Shown here in pieces: positions 8,315 to 14,649 of a DNA stretch of 14,649 bases. Location of the stretch: NCBI GenBank assembly GCA_913009315.1, contig CAJVZA010000052.1, forward strand, positions 1-14,649. The letters are read 5' to 3'. Made by a program: the position numbers and the translations under genes. How positions within the stretch are numbered: position 1 is the first letter of the stretch; each line of letters begins with the position of its first letter. Source of the DNA: an uncultured Hippea sp. (GTDB taxonomy: Bacteria > Campylobacterota_A > Desulfurellia > JAADFJ01). The notes beneath the pieces are model-generated. The model was not told where the DNA came from. It did not search any database and saw only the letters and a program-made list of their open reading frames with translations.

Positions 8315-8734
8315 ATGAAAAACAGGATAAGTGAGCATATACAGATTCGTTTTAGAGATACAGATGCGATGGGTCATGTCAATAATGCAGTATATGTTAC
8401 GTATTTTGAAATGGTGAGAATCAAGCTGTTTAAAGAGATATTCGGTTTGAATAGCAGCGATAGAATGTTGAGCAAAGCACCTGTAATAGCTGCTATGAAT
8501 AGCTGCAATTATAGAATACCTCTTTTTATAGGCACAAAAATAAAAGCTGAATGCTGCGTATCTAAGATAGGCCAAAAGAGTTTTACTATATTTACAGAAA
8601 TTATCGGAGAAGAGGACGGAACTATATATGCAGATGGAGAAACCGTCATTGTCTTTTATGACTATGATTTGAAAAGATCAACGGATATTTCTCAGAAATA
8701 TAGGACAGCTTTGCAGAAACTTTCCTGCGAGTAA
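8315..8734 (+). CDS. Acyl-CoA thioesterase, 4HBT hotdog family
   Basis: Hydrolyses an acyl-CoA to acid and CoA. The 139-residue protein is a single hotdog domain with the family signature RFRDTDAMGHVNNAVYVTYFE near residues 12-32, split here as RFRDTDAMGH then VNNAVYVTYFE. D17 occupies the position of the catalytic Asp of 4-hydroxybenzoyl-CoA thioesterases, and HVNNAVYVTYFE is the helix start typical of the YbgC/FadM-like branch. GAGGAGG at 8301-8307 sets the ATG at 8315; a TTG at 8312 is too close. In a degradation cluster such an enzyme usually frees CoA trapped in dead-end thioesters or releases an end product; which one is not visible. A palindrome lies directly upstream, so it may begin a separately controlled transcript. 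Confidence 0.88.
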   Translation: MKNRISEHIQIRFRDTDAMGHVNNAVYVTYFEMVRIKLFKEIFGLNSSDRMLSKAPVIAAMNSCNYRIPLFIGTKIKAECCVSKIGQKSFTIFTEIIGEEDGTIYADGETVIVFYDYDLKRSTDISQKYRTALQKLSCE

Positions 8735-8803
8735 TACACTGATGAGGCAATTCATTCATGCTGAAAGAGAAAAAATATGATTGATGATCAAATGAGGAAA
8801 ATC

Positions 8804-8999
8804 ATGGTAAAACAGGAGACTTTCAAAGGGATTCGAGTGTTGGATATTACCGGATATGGTATTATACTATAGTCTATGGGCATCTACGCTCCTGTCAGTT
8901 ATGGGAGCGGAGGCAGTTCATGTGGAAATGCCGGGAGCAGGGGATGTTCTTATAAGGGCAGGAAGTCCCGGGTATATTCCCAGGAGGTATTCCGCATAA
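8804..8999 (+). pseudogene. CaiB/BaiF CoA-transferase remnant (N-terminus only, frameshifted)
   Basis: From ATG 8804, preceded by GAGGA at 8794-8798, the first frame reads FKGIRVLDIT, the family N-terminus, then meets TAG at 8870-8872. A second frame then continues with ASTLLSVMGAEAVHVEMPGAGD (split as ASTLLSVMGAE and AVHVEMPGAGD), the following conserved CaiB/BaiF segment, up to TAA at 8997-8999. About 65 codons remain of roughly 390. The stretch between the two parts is 28 bases where intact relatives have about 21, so one frameshift plus a large C-terminal deletion is the simplest reading. Its VEMPGAGD sequence differs from the intact CaiB gene at 6970 (VEEPGRGD), so it is not a recent copy of that gene. 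A sequencing error could explain the frameshift but not the truncation. Confidence 0.68.
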
Positions 9000-9033
9000 A
9001 ATATAAGAAAAAGTTAAAATTGAGGGAGGAACA

Positions 9034-10686
9034 ATGAAAAAAGATCAACCCGCGGACAATGCAGATAAAAGCTGTTTCGAAACATTAAATAAAGGGAATA
9101 TAGAGTATATACTCAAGCGTTACAATAAAGTCAATCGTTGGGTAATAGCGGATATGATCCGGCGCAGCGCTTATCATTTTCCGGATAAAACTGCGCTGGT
9201 TTACAAGGATATCAGCCTAACTTATGACGAGCTGGAAAAACAATGCAACAAGACGGCTAATGCACTGCTCGGCATAGGGGTTAAAAAGTATGACCGGGTG
9301 GCAATTCTGGCCCATAATAGTCTGCATCATGTCTTAACATGGATGGGCTGCTGCAAAGCAGGTGCAGTTTATCTGGCAATCAACTATCTTTTGCGCGGAC
9401 CGGAAATTGAATATTGTATAAATAACTCCGAAAGCAAGGTTTTTATTATTGAAGACAGCTTGTACGATCTGGTCAAAGATGTCCTTAAAAATATGCCGAG
9501 CGTCAAAACCTTGATCTGGTCTAATCAAGGCGCAGGACAAGCAGCACCGGATGATACTTTTCTGGACTTCGATTCATTGTATAACGCTTATCCGGAACAG
9601 GAACCGAATAAGATACTGCGCATCGAAGATCCTTGCCAGATGACTTACACAAGCGGAACGGAATCCAAACCCAAAGGGGTAATTATCAATAATCAGGCTT
9701 TAATAGCTGAATACATGGGGTGCATCATAGATGGAGGATACGATAGTTCCGATATCAATATCAATGCCATGCCTATCTACCACTGTGCCCAAAGAGATGT
9801 ATTTCTGAATCCGATATTTTATATTGGAGGCACCAATATCCTTATGGGCCCGAATATTGAAGAGATTTTGAAGAAAGTTCAGGAAACTAAGGCAACTATG
9901 CTTTTTGCTCCGCCGACAATCTGGATCGGAATTTTGCGGCATCATGCATTTGACAACTATGATCTTTCCAGCTTGAAAAAACTCTATTACGGAGCATCAA
10001 TCATGCCGATAGAAATATTGAAAGAGCTGCTGCAAAGGCTGCCCGGAACAAAGATCTACAATTATTACGGTCAAACCGAGCTTGCGCCGTATCATACCAT
10101 TTTAAAGTCGGAAGATGCCCTGAGAAAGTTGGGTTCCGCAGGCATGGGTGCGCTCAATATGGAAACCAGATTAGAGGATGACTTCGGCAATTCCATTGAC
10201 AGCACAAATCTGCCCGGGGAGATCTGCGGTCGGGGACCTCATACTATGATGATGTATTTTAAAAATGCCGAAAAAACAGAAGAAGCGATGAAAGGCGGGT
10301 GGTTTCATTCCGGAGACTTGGGTGTTCTGGATGAAGACAGATACATATCAGTAGTCGATCGCAAAAAGGATATGATCAAAACCGGTGGAGAAAATGTTTC
10401 CACGAGAGAGGTAGAAGAGGTAATTTATCTGGATAAACGCGTTCAGGAGGTGGCCGTTATTGGATTATTTCATCCAAAATGGATAGAGGCGGTTAGCGCT
10501 GTGGTTGTACCCAAATCAGGTGAAAAGATTACTGAAGATGAAATTATCAAACATTGCAGGGAACATCTGGCTCCGTTTAAAATTCCTAAAAAAGTCATTT
10601 TTGTTCAAACACTGCCAAAAACCCCGACAGGAAAAATTTTAAAGAGGGATTTGCGGCAAGATTATAAGGATATATTCAAAAGATAA
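9034..10686 (+). CDS. AMP-forming acyl-CoA ligase (second copy, different subfamily)
   Basis: Forms an acyl-CoA from acid, ATP and CoA. The 550-residue ANL-superfamily protein has YYGQTE (344-349), GEICGRGP (395-402), GGWFHSGDLG (421-430), the hinge DRKKDMIKTGGENVS (442-456) and the catalytic K534 in PTGKILKR. The phosphate loop is YTSGTESKPKG (205-215), with Glu-Ser replacing the usual Thr-Gly. I recall this together with the MPIYHCAQRDVF-like segment (246-257) as a subfamily trait of some fatty-acyl-CoA synthases, so it should not be read as a defect. It is clearly divergent from the ligase at 290, suggesting a different acid or chain length. GAGGGAGG at 9022-9029 supports the ATG. It follows the CaiB remnant directly and precedes the ETF unit by 160 bases. 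Confidence 0.92.
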   Translation: MKKDQPADNADKSCFETLNKGNIEYILKRYNKVNRWVIADMIRRSAYHFPDKTALVYKDISLTYDELEKQCNKTANALLGIGVKKYDRVAILAHNSLHHVLTWMGCCKAGAVYLAINYLLRGPEIEYCINNSESKVFIIEDSLYDLVKDVLKNMPSVKTLIWSNQGAGQAAPDDTFLDFDSLYNAYPEQEPNKILRIEDPCQMTYTSGTESKPKGVIINNQALIAEYMGCIIDGGYDSSDININAMPIYHCAQRDVFLNPIFYIGGTNILMGPNIEEILKKVQETKATMLFAPPTIWIGILRHHAFDNYDLSSLKKLYYGASIMPIEILKELLQRLPGTKIYNYYGQTELAPYHTILKSEDALRKLGSAGMGALNMETRLEDDFGNSIDSTNLPGEICGRGPHTMMMYFKNAEKTEEAMKGGWFHSGDLGVLDEDRYISVVDRKKDMIKTGGENVSTREVEEVIYLDKRVQEVAVIGLFHPKWIEAVSAVVVPKSGEKITEDEIIKHCREHLAPFKIPKKVIFVQTLPKTPTGKILKRDLRQDYKDIFKR

Positions 10687-10820
10687 ATAAGTAAAATCGA
10701 TAGAATGATGGTAATGCAATTAAAATATAACATAATGATGCGCAAGCATATAATGGCGCCACAGATGTGTAAGTGTAGAAAATATAATTTAAGCTGCAAA
10801 AATTACTTATGGAGGCATTT

Positions 10821-10850
10821 ATGAAACAATTGTTTGGGAGGTTAGGATGA
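10821..10850 (+). CDS. Nine-codon leader minigene coupled to etfB
   Basis: ATG 10821, with GGAGG at 10811-10815 five bases upstream, encodes the nonapeptide MKQLFGRLG. Its TGA (10848-10850) overlaps the etfB start as ATGA. The etfB ribosome site GGGAGG (10836-10841) lies inside the minigene. This layout suits translational coupling or a leader whose translation opens the etfB site. The peptide has no recognisable similarity and may be a chance frame, but the well-placed Shine-Dalgarno and exact overlap argue for use. It has no run of a single amino acid, so classical attenuation is not indicated. Confidence 0.4.
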   Translation: MKQLFGRLG

Positions 10851-11599
10851 AGATAGCCGTTTTGGCTAAGGTTGTAAGCGATTATGAAATACCGTCATCG
10901 GATTTTGAACTTGAGGGTAACAGAATAAAAGATCGTTACAACAAAATGATAGGATTGTATGATGAACATGCCATTGAACTTGCGATTCAGGTTGCCGAAA
11001 AATCCGGTGCCGAGGTTGAGATAATCAGCTATGGCAGCAAATCGGATGTAGCAATTTTGAGAAAGGCGCTCGCTATGGGTGCAAATTCATTAACTATGAT
11101 TGAGGGAAACGATGATGATCCGGCCGTGATTGCTGCTGAATGCGCAAAGATTATCAAAGAAAAACAGCATGATCTTATTCTTGCGGGGCGTCAATCCTCA
11201 GATCTTGAACGCGGGGTTGTTCCTGCATTAGTGGCAAGCATGCTCTCTTTGCCGTACGTACCCATAGTAAAACAGATCAGCATCAACGAAAATGAACTGA
11301 TACTTATTAAGCAGATCAAGGGAGGCATATTAAAACTTAAAGCTGCAGCGCCTGTGGTATTATCGATTACCGACGATCCTACCAATGTTCCGAGAATTCC
11401 GGCCGTTAGGGGAATATTGCAGGCAAAAAGAAAACCTGTCGACATATTAACCGCCGACTCGTCGAATGATTCGGTTATGAAGGAGATATCGGTTGAAATC
11501 CCAAATCTTGAATATGAATGCGAAATTTTGCCTTCTGATGATATTCATGAAGCAGCCGATCTGCTTGTAAATAATCTGAAAAAGGAGCACCTGTTATGA
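10847..11599 (+). CDS. etfB: Electron transfer flavoprotein beta subunit
   Basis: Small subunit of the heterodimeric ETF, which accepts electrons from acyl-CoA dehydrogenase. The 250-residue protein begins MKIAVLAKVV and has the family segments DEHAIELAIQ (39-48), ALAMGAN (74-80), GRQSSDLERG (114-123), and the C-terminal signature region NVPRIPAVRGILQAKRKPVD (180-199). GGGAGG at 10836-10841 is 5 bases before the ATG. It is followed by etfA with a 4-base ATGA overlap, the standard beta-alpha order. Whether this ETF bifurcates electrons or acts as a simple carrier cannot be decided by eye: that needs comparison of the NADH-site residues against bifurcating ETFs. The acyl-CoA dehydrogenase at 5676 is the natural donor. 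Confidence 0.95.
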   Translation: MKIAVLAKVVSDYEIPSSDFELEGNRIKDRYNKMIGLYDEHAIELAIQVAEKSGAEVEIISYGSKSDVAILRKALAMGANSLTMIEGNDDDPAVIAAECAKIIKEKQHDLILAGRQSSDLERGVVPALVASMLSLPYVPIVKQISINENELILIKQIKGGILKLKAAAPVVLSITDDPTNVPRIPAVRGILQAKRKPVDILTADSSNDSVMKEISVEIPNLEYECEILPSDDIHEAADLLVNNLKKEHLL

Positions 11600-12486
11600 A
11601 GGCATTGATAATAAGCTCAGATAATCCAAAAAGATTAGGGGAATTGAAAACTGTTGCAGCCGCATTGTGCACCGATCATGAAGCTATTGTAATTACCGAT
11701 AAAAATAGTGTCCCGGGATCATGGAATAAGGCATGGGTGACAACAGAATCTCTTGGAGCAAATCTTACCGATTCTGTGTTGAAACTTGCAAATGACGCTG
11801 ATTATATAATATCATCGGGTGACATAGGTCTTTCTATATTGCCTGAAATAGCATTCAAGCTTGGTGCATCTCTAACAACGGAAGTCACCGATATTCAAAA
11901 AGAAAACGATCATATCGTATTTACTCATCCGGTATATGGCGGTAAAGCGATTGCCAAATATGAATCGAATAAAAAGAAAATCTGTATTTCTCTCAGGGAA
12001 AATTACTTTAATCCTAATCCGCTGGACGGCCAAACCGAAGCTGAAAACATAGCGGTTTCAGAAAAAAGGATTGAACTATTGGAAACCAGTATGGAAGAAG
12101 CCGAAGGAATCAGCCTGGAAGATGCCCCGGTCATAGTTTCAGGAGGAAGGGGAATCGGAGGAGCCGAAGGATTTGACAGTCTTTCCAGACTTGCAAAACT
12201 TTTCGAAGGAACCATCGGTGCTTCAAGAGCAGCAGTTGATGCCGGTTGGGTTCCAAACAGCCTGCAGGTCGGCCAGACAGGAACAATTGTGGCACCCGAT
12301 CTATATGTTGCGGTTGGAATTAGCGGAGCAAGTCAGCATTTAGCCGGAATTACCAATGCAAAAATTGTTGTAGCAGTGAACAAAGACGAGGAAGCTCCAA
12401 TATTCAAAAGGGCTCGATTTGGAATTGTGGCCGACTGGAAAAAATTCATACCTGCTTTAACAGAAAAGATTAGCCGGCTAAAATGA
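11596..12486 (+). CDS. etfA: Electron transfer flavoprotein alpha subunit
   Basis: Large subunit of ETF, carrying the FAD. At 296 residues it is slightly shorter than the common 310-340. The C-terminal FAD domain is complete: SGGRGIG (182-188), SRAAVDAGW (210-218), QVGQTG (224-229), GISGASQHLAG (241-251) and NKDEEAPIF (262-270). The N-terminal domain (about 1-175) is more divergent. There is no N-terminal ferredoxin domain of the kind found in some anaerobic EtfA proteins. The ATG overlaps the etfB stop (ATGA, 11596-11599), with AAAGGAG at 11581-11587, and the thiolase start overlaps its stop in the same way, so the subunits and thiolase are translationally coupled. Confidence 0.95.
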   Translation: MKALIISSDNPKRLGELKTVAAALCTDHEAIVITDKNSVPGSWNKAWVTTESLGANLTDSVLKLANDADYIISSGDIGLSILPEIAFKLGASLTTEVTDIQKENDHIVFTHPVYGGKAIAKYESNKKKICISLRENYFNPNPLDGQTEAENIAVSEKRIELLETSMEEAEGISLEDAPVIVSGGRGIGGAEGFDSLSRLAKLFEGTIGASRAAVDAGWVPNSLQVGQTGTIVAPDLYVAVGISGASQHLAGITNAKIVVAVNKDEEAPIFKRARFGIVADWKKFIPALTEKISRLK

Positions 12487-13670
12487 AAGAAAAAGAAGTA
12501 GTAATTATAGATGGCGCCAGAACACCGTTTGGCGATTTCGGAAAGGCACTGAAAAATTTTTCCGCAGCCGATCTTGCCGTAATTGCAACAGAGCATCTCT
12601 TTAAAAAATTGGATTTTCCGAAAGGCGTGATAGACCATATCGTATTTGGGAATGTCATACAAAGCTCAAAAGACGCCATATATCTTGCAAGACATGTTGG
12701 ACTGAAAAGCGGAGTTCCTATTGAGGTGCCGGCACTCACGGTTAACCGCCTCTGCGGTTCAGGTTTCGAGGCGGTTATTGAAGCGGCAAGACAAATAATG
12801 ATAGGTGAATCGGATGTTGTTCTGGCCGGAGGCACCGAATCAATGAGCCAGGTGCCATATTGCTTAAGAGATGTCCGTTTTGGAAAAATGAGACTTGGCG
12901 GCAAACCGCCGTTAGAAGACTATCTCTGGGAATCGCTAACCGACAGTTATACGGATTTGCCGATGGCGCTCACTGCTGAGAATATTGCAGAGAAAGATAA
13001 CGTAAGTAGAGACGAGGTTGACGATTTTGCGTATATGAGCCAGAAACGAGCAGCAAAAGCTGCGGAATCAGGCAGATTGGATGATGAGATTATTGAAATA
13101 TATGATCCGAAAAAGATGAAAAAGCCGTTAAAAATCGATGAGCATATCAGATTCGATATTTCACGAGATGATTTAGCGAAGCTCCGACCCGCATTCAAAA
13201 AAAATGGTACGGTTACCGCAGGCAATGCATCGGGGATCGTAGATGGAGCAGCCGCAGTCATTGTGGCTTCTTTGGAATGGGCAAAGGCGAATGGATACAA
13301 TCCGATCGGCAGAATACTCTCATGGGGTATAAGCGGCGTTGATCCATCCTATATGGGCTTGGGGCCTGTTCCATCAATGAAAAAGGCTGCGAAAAATGCC
13401 GGCATTGCCATTGGTGATTTTGATTTGATAGAGATTAATGAAGCATTCAGTTCCCAATTTTTGGGAGTTGCCAAAGAACTTGAGCTTGATCTTGACAGAA
13501 CAAATGTTAACGGAGGTGCAGTTGCAATCGGACATCCGCTGGCTGCAACCGGCACAAGGCTGATAATCACTATTTTGAAGGAGCTCAAGAGACGCCGCAA
13601 AAATAAGGGCATTGTCTCGGCTTGTATTGGAGGAGGTCAGGGAACCGCAGTTGTTATGGAGACGATGTGA
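12483..13670 (+). CDS. Thiolase, acetyl-CoA C-acyltransferase
   Basis: Thiolytic cleavage of 3-oxoacyl-CoA to acetyl-CoA (or propionyl-CoA from 2-methyl substrates) and a shortened acyl-CoA. The 395-residue protein is a canonical thiolase: nucleophile Cys91 in NRLCGSG, NEAF (319-322), His351 in GGAVAIGHPLAATG (344-357), and the second catalytic Cys381 in CIGGGQG. All active-site elements are present, unlike the SCP2-type thiolase at 3517, so the cluster holds two thiolases of different classes. The start ATG overlaps the etfA stop (ATGA, 12483-12486); no strong separate ribosome site is seen, which fits coupling. It is also followed by a GTGA overlap. Biosynthetic acetoacetyl-CoA thiolase activity cannot be excluded. 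Confidence 0.95.
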   Translation: MKEKEVVIIDGARTPFGDFGKALKNFSAADLAVIATEHLFKKLDFPKGVIDHIVFGNVIQSSKDAIYLARHVGLKSGVPIEVPALTVNRLCGSGFEAVIEAARQIMIGESDVVLAGGTESMSQVPYCLRDVRFGKMRLGGKPPLEDYLWESLTDSYTDLPMALTAENIAEKDNVSRDEVDDFAYMSQKRAAKAAESGRLDDEIIEIYDPKKMKKPLKIDEHIRFDISRDDLAKLRPAFKKNGTVTAGNASGIVDGAAAVIVASLEWAKANGYNPIGRILSWGISGVDPSYMGLGPVPSMKKAAKNAGIAIGDFDLIEINEAFSSQFLGVAKELELDLDRTNVNGGAVAIGHPLAATGTRLIITILKELKRRRKNKGIVSACIGGGQGTAVVMETM

Positions 13671-14452
13671 CTGCCGGACTGGCTATTATTGCGACGCCGA
13701 GAAACGATGGAAACAGTGAGATTGCGGCAAAAATAATTCTTGATGCTGCAGGGTTTGAGCATAAATCAATTATCAATCTGTACGATCTGAATCTAAAGCC
13801 ATGCACTGCTTGCTACAGCTGCCTTTTTCAGGAAGGATGCGTAATAGATGATGATGTAACATGGATATTAAATAAGATTAACAAGACAGATGCCCTTATC
13901 TTTATCAGTAATACTTATTTTATGGGGATAAATGGGGTTTGGAAGCTGTTCTTAGATAGAATGCTGCTTCTGAACCAATATAAGAACATAAAAAATACGC
14001 CTGTTGTATTGCTGGCTGTTTCGGGAATCAAGGGATGGGAAGGGCTTACACTCTCTTCCCTTGCGTCTGCTGCATTTTCAATGGAGCTTGATGTCAGAGC
14101 AGAAGCCGATTTTGTAGCCACTCTTCCGGGTGATATCGAAAATCACAAGAAGCAGATCATTAATATCGGCAAAATTTTGTCGGGAGAGATTAAAAAAGAA
14201 ACCAATTATGATGAATTCTGCAATTTCTGCGGCTCAAACTGCTTTAAAATTTCAAACGAAACCGTTAACTGTGCTGTCTGCGGCAAGCCCCATAAAACAG
14301 GCGAACCTGTTATAACAGCTAACTGGTCTAATCATGGAGATTGGCTCAGGAAAAAGAAGAATGAATTTTTGGCAAGAAGAAAAGAACTTCTAACAATACA
14401 TAATAGATACAATAAACTGAAATACAAAATAAAACCGGATAAGGAGAGTTAA
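13667..14452 (+). CDS. Iron-sulfur flavoprotein (Isf-like) with C-terminal zinc-ribbon-like tail
   Basis: Flavodoxin-fold FMN protein of the NADPH-dependent FMN reductase/Isf group, probably carrying electrons. Start GTG 13667 overlaps the thiolase stop (GTGA), with GGAG at 13658-13661; the longer frame from TTG 13622 lies inside the thiolase. In the 261 residues, TPRNDGNS (10-17) is the FMN phosphate loop. C46, C49, C52 and C58 form CX2CX2CX5C, the compact [4Fe-4S] motif of the Methanosarcina iron-sulfur flavoprotein, followed by DDDV; SNTYFMGINGVWKLFLDR spans 81-98. After the flavodoxin domain (to about 175) a second cysteine group, C185, C188, C192, C202 and C205, resembles a zinc ribbon. 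A basic tail ends the protein. Coupling to etfBA and thiolase suggests a role as electron acceptor or donor for ETF, which is inference. Confidence 0.86.
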   Translation: MTAGLAIIATPRNDGNSEIAAKIILDAAGFEHKSIINLYDLNLKPCTACYSCLFQEGCVIDDDVTWILNKINKTDALIFISNTYFMGINGVWKLFLDRMLLLNQYKNIKNTPVVLLAVSGIKGWEGLTLSSLASAAFSMELDVRAEADFVATLPGDIENHKKQIINIGKILSGEIKKETNYDEFCNFCGSNCFKISNETVNCAVCGKPHKTGEPVITANWSNHGDWLRKKKNEFLARRKELLTIHNRYNKLKYKIKPDKES

Positions 14453-14468
14453 TTAAAAAGGTTTAATT

Positions 14469-14618
14469 GTGATAATGTTTATGTTGGGGACAGTTGGGTT
14501 ATCTGCGTGCGTAGGAAGCGGCAGCTCCGTCAGTTCAATAGGTCCGTCTGCAGATAAACTGACATTTAATCTTGCCGGTGAAACGATTCCGTTTCCAAAT
14601 GATTTGACATGGGCTGCC
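14469..14618 (+). CDS. Partial lipoprotein, similar to bacterial virulence-factor lipase N-terminus
   Basis: The frame is open to the end of native sequence and truncated there. A hydrophobic stretch MFMLGTVGLSAC gives a clear lipobox (LSAC, Cys14 from GTG 14469), followed by a Ser/Gly-rich linker and then TFNLAGETIPFPNDLTW. The IPFPNDL motif recalls the N-terminal region of VolA-type surface lipases, where a sequence ending in IPFPNDLL is typical; this is from memory. The start is uncertain. GTG 14469 has only a weak AAGG before it and gives no basic n-region. A strong AAGGAG at 14441-14446 instead points to a start near 14452-14455, which is out of frame unless the A-run at 14455-14459 is one base short. 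If it is a surface lipase, it would supply fatty acids to the pathway encoded upstream. Confidence 0.6.
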
Positions 14619-14649
14619 AGATCGGAAGAGCACACGTCTGAACTCCAGT
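14619..14649 (+). other. Illumina TruSeq adapter, sequencing artefact
   Basis: The last 31 bases begin AGATCGGAAGAGC and continue as the standard Illumina TruSeq read-1 adapter without a mismatch, to the window end. This is not genomic DNA. Any frame running into it, on either strand, is artificial there. Native sequence ends at about 14618. Confidence 0.98.

Noticed and set aside
10739-10752. Short dyad ATGC-GCAA-GCAT upstream of the ETF unit as an operator
   Set aside because: Arms of only 4 bases, expected often by chance, with no second copy seen in the window.
13622-13666. Upstream TTG extension of the iron-sulfur flavoprotein
   Set aside because: It runs inside the thiolase gene; GTG 13667 has a GGAG site and makes the same 4-base overlap seen at the other junctions of this unit.
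14453-14635. Minus-strand open frame at the right end
   Set aside because: It begins inside the adapter sequence and lies opposite the more convincing lipoprotein start.

Overview
The window is a single-strand (all +) catabolic gene cluster for fatty or carboxylic acids activated as CoA thioesters, from an AT-rich bacterium. Every gene has a strong Shine-Dalgarno sequence or a 4-base overlap with its predecessor. No tRNA, rRNA, transposase, CRISPR array or regulator gene was seen. The gene set (acyl-CoA ligases, acyl-CoA dehydrogenase, ETF, an iron-sulfur flavoprotein, DUF35/thiolase) is common in anaerobic or facultative acid degraders such as Desulfobacterota or Peptococcaceae. The partial lipoprotein at the right end favours a bacterium with an outer membrane. 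Taxonomy cannot be fixed from the sequence alone.

Layout: (1) 1-289, upstream region without a confident gene; (2) 290-1957, a fatty-acid-type acyl-CoA ligase; (3) 2055-4719, an HMG-CoA-synthase-like/DUF35 fusion overlapping an SCP2-type thiolase; (4) 4799-5566, an HSD10-like 3-hydroxyacyl-CoA dehydrogenase; (5) 5676-6821, an acyl-CoA dehydrogenase; (6) 6970-8148, a CaiB/BaiF protein carrying the alpha-methylacyl-CoA racemase residues; (7) 8315-8734, a hotdog thioesterase preceded by a perfect 8+8 palindrome; (8) 8804-8999, the broken N-terminal remnant of another CaiB/BaiF gene; (9) 9034-10686, a second acyl-CoA ligase; (10) 10821-14452, a tightly coupled unit of minigene, etfB, etfA, canonical thiolase and iron-sulfur flavoprotein with four successive NTGA overlaps; (11) 14469-14618, the start of a lipoprotein gene; (12) 14619-14649, Illumina adapter sequence, an artefact that should be trimmed.

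Inferred joint role: the ligases make an acyl-CoA, the racemase sets the stereochemistry of a 2-methyl group, the dehydrogenase desaturates it and passes electrons to EtfAB (perhaps on to the iron-sulfur flavoprotein), a hydratase encoded elsewhere adds water, the SDR oxidises the 3-hydroxyl, and one of the two thiolases cleaves. The racemase + HSD10-like SDR + SCP2-type thiolase combination points to alpha-methyl-branched acyl-CoA. The most unusual element is the HMG-CoA-synthase-like/DUF35 fusion. All three residues expected to be catalytic in its synthase domain appear to be replaced, which suggests a scaffold or CoA-channelling partner for the overlapping thiolase, comparable in composition to the archaeal thiolase/HMG-CoA synthase/DUF35 complex.
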